A stretch of 60,094 bases of DNA from Rubrivivax sp. (GTDB lineage Bacteria > Pseudomonadota > Gammaproteobacteria > Burkholderiales > Burkholderiaceae_C): positions 1 through 60,094 of the forward strand of contig JAHECD010000017.1 in NCBI GenBank assembly GCA_024641945.1, in the 5' to 3' direction. The notes under the pieces are model-generated. The model saw only the letters and a list, made by a program, of their open reading frames with translations. It ran no database searches and was not told the origin of the DNA. The position numbers were made by a program, and so were the translations under genes. This document shows, piece after piece, positions 58,964 through 60,094 of this stretch (position 1 is its first letter; the number at the start of each line of letters is the position of its first letter).

Positions 58964-60094
58964 TCAGAACGTGGCCCACTCGTCGTCGGTTCCGGTGCGT
59001 GCCGGCGAAGGCTGTCCGCGTTCGGATCCTTCAATGGCGACGTCGTCGCTTGCGACTTGTCGCTTGGGACGTGACAGTGGCTGCGCAAGTCGCGGCACCT
59101 TGCCAAAGGCGGGGCGGCTGACATTGGTCGCACGGTCGGGACCACGTCGCTCAACGGAGGCGAGGACCTTGGGTGCGGCGGGCGGCTCGAAACCCGCCGG
59201 GCCTTGCTGGGACAGCTTGAACACCGAGACGGCCTGCACGAGTTGCTCGGCTCGCGACCTGAGGCTGTCCGCCGCAGCCGCACTCTCTTCCACCAGCGCC
59301 GCGTTCTGCTGAGTCGCCTGGTCCATCTGCGTCACGGCCTGCCCCACCTGTGCCACGCCGGCACTCTGCTCGGTGCTGGCCGCACTGATCTCGCCCATGA
59401 TGTCGGTCACGCGGCGGATCGATGCGACCACCTCGTCCATCGTCGTGCCGGCCCGGTCGACCAGCCCGGTGCCCTGTTCGACCCGTTCGACGCTGGCGGT
59501 GATGAGCGCCTTGATCTCGCGCGCGGCCTCGGCACTTCGCTGTGCGAGGCTGCGCACTTCGGCAGCGACGACGGCAAAGCCGCGACCCTGCTCGCCGGCG
59601 CGCGCGGCCTCCACGGCCGCATTCAGCGCCAGGATGTTGGTCTGGAACGCGATGCCGTCGATCACGCCGATGATGTCGGCGATCCTGCGGCTGCTGTCGT
59701 TGATGCCCTTCATTGTCTCGACGACCTGGGCGACGACTTCGCCACCCTGCACGGCAACGGTCGACGCGCTCGAGGCCAGCTGGTTGGCCTGGCGTGCGTT
59801 GTCGGCGTTCTGGCGCACGGTCGACCCGAGCTGCTCCATTGATGCGGCCGTCTGCTGCAGCGCCGAAGCCTGCTGCTCCGTGCGGCCCGAAAGATCCTGG
59901 TTGCCTTGCGCAATCTGTGCACTGGCCGTGGCGACGCTGTCTGCGTTGCTGCGCACGCTGCCCACCACGCGGGCGAGGCTCTTCTGCATCCGGTCCAGCG
60001 CCGCCATGAGCTGCGCCACTTCGTCGCTGCCCTGCGCGGCGACGGTGCGCGTGAGATCGCCTGCGGCCACGCCTTCGGCAAGGCCGACCGCCTG
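58964..60094 (-). CDS. Methyl-accepting chemotaxis protein, 5' end outside window
   Basis: The 376 C-terminal residues of a chemoreceptor; the gene continues beyond the right edge. The visible part starts in the HAMP domain and continues through methylation helices and the signalling tip ([40 protein letters not shown]). After a flexible Pro/Ser/Arg linker it ends DDEWATF, an xWxxF pentapeptide that docks CheR and CheB. The sensor and membrane helices cannot be seen. Confidence 0.95.
   Translation of the reverse strand, partial: QAVGLAEGVAAGDLTRTVAAQGSDEVAQLMAALDRMQKSLARVVGSVRSNADSVATASAQIAQGNQDLSGRTEQQASALQQTAASMEQLGSTVRQNADNARQANQLASSASTVAVQGGEVVAQVVETMKGINDSSRRIADIIGVIDGIAFQTNILALNAAVEAARAGEQGRGFAVVAAEVRSLAQRSAEAAREIKALITASVERVEQGTGLVDRAGTTMDEVVASIRRVTDIMGEISAASTEQSAGVAQVGQAVTQMDQATQQNAALVEESAAAADSLRSRAEQLVQAVSVFKLSQQGPAGFEPPAAPKVLASVERRGPDRATNVSRPAFGKVPRLAQPLSRPKRQVASDDVAIEGSERGQPSPARTGTDDEWATF

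Overview
The window is 60 kb of GC-rich, gene-dense DNA from a betaproteobacterium, most likely Burkholderiales (Comamonadaceae or the Rubrivivax/Leptothrix/Methylibium group). Three things point there: codon use, gatCAB diverging from mreBCD-mrdA-rodA, and the order recA-recX-sucCD-TerC-pilin-PglL-moaC. The assignment is inference from gene order and protein character; no 16S or tRNA gene is present. I saw no insertion sequence, phage, CRISPR array, rRNA or tRNA.

1-10.6 kb is mostly housekeeping: a CX5R phosphatase, a WYL regulator with a palindromic operator in front of a divergent unknown gene, a small coiled-coil protein, a PhaC-like hydrolase with a nucleophile cysteine, exonuclease III and pyrE with starts 12 nt apart, a DUF4124 protein and gatCAB. 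10.8-16.5 kb is the cell-shape operon mreBCD-mrdA-rodA. 16.5-20.5 kb holds a TctDE-like two-component system and recA-recX under LexA-like boxes. 20.9-25.3 kb holds sucCD and two TerC-family membrane proteins; the second lies behind a yybP-ykoY (Mn2+) riboswitch.

25.4-31.3 kb combines a eukaryotic-type Ser/Thr kinase, a PP2C phosphatase, a double-FHA protein, a metallo-beta-lactamase phosphodiesterase-like protein, a sigma54-driven type IV pilin and a PglL-like O-oligosaccharyltransferase. 31.3-42.3 kb returns to housekeeping: moaC, a BepA-like M48 protease, a histone-H1-like SWIB protein, uvrA, recQ, a cupin, ssb, an N-acetylglucosamine-kinase-like gene and nagA.

42.4-53.8 kb is the accessory-looking part and the best candidate for a new system. 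An RND efflux pump (adaptor plus pump), a DUF2892 membrane protein, a CsoR/CstR-family repressor and an OsmC peroxidase form one tight operon. A single-domain rhodanese and a SLAC1/TDT anion channel are transcribed divergently next to it. Three copies of an ATAC-N8-GTAT operator, one a perfect 16-bp palindrome, sit exactly at the two promoters of this block. The regulator lacks the copper His/Cys ligands and the second cysteine position of CstR. The gene set suggests a reactive-sulfur (persulfide/sulfite) response wired to an RND pump. A TauE/SafE exporter, a chromate operon (chrB-chrA-rhodanese) and a histidine phosphatase follow.

53.9-60.1 kb holds a GGDEF-EAL protein coupled to a plastocyanin-like protein, a CAP-domain secreted protein overlapping mnmA, and a chemoreceptor that runs off the right edge and ends in a CheR-binding pentapeptide.
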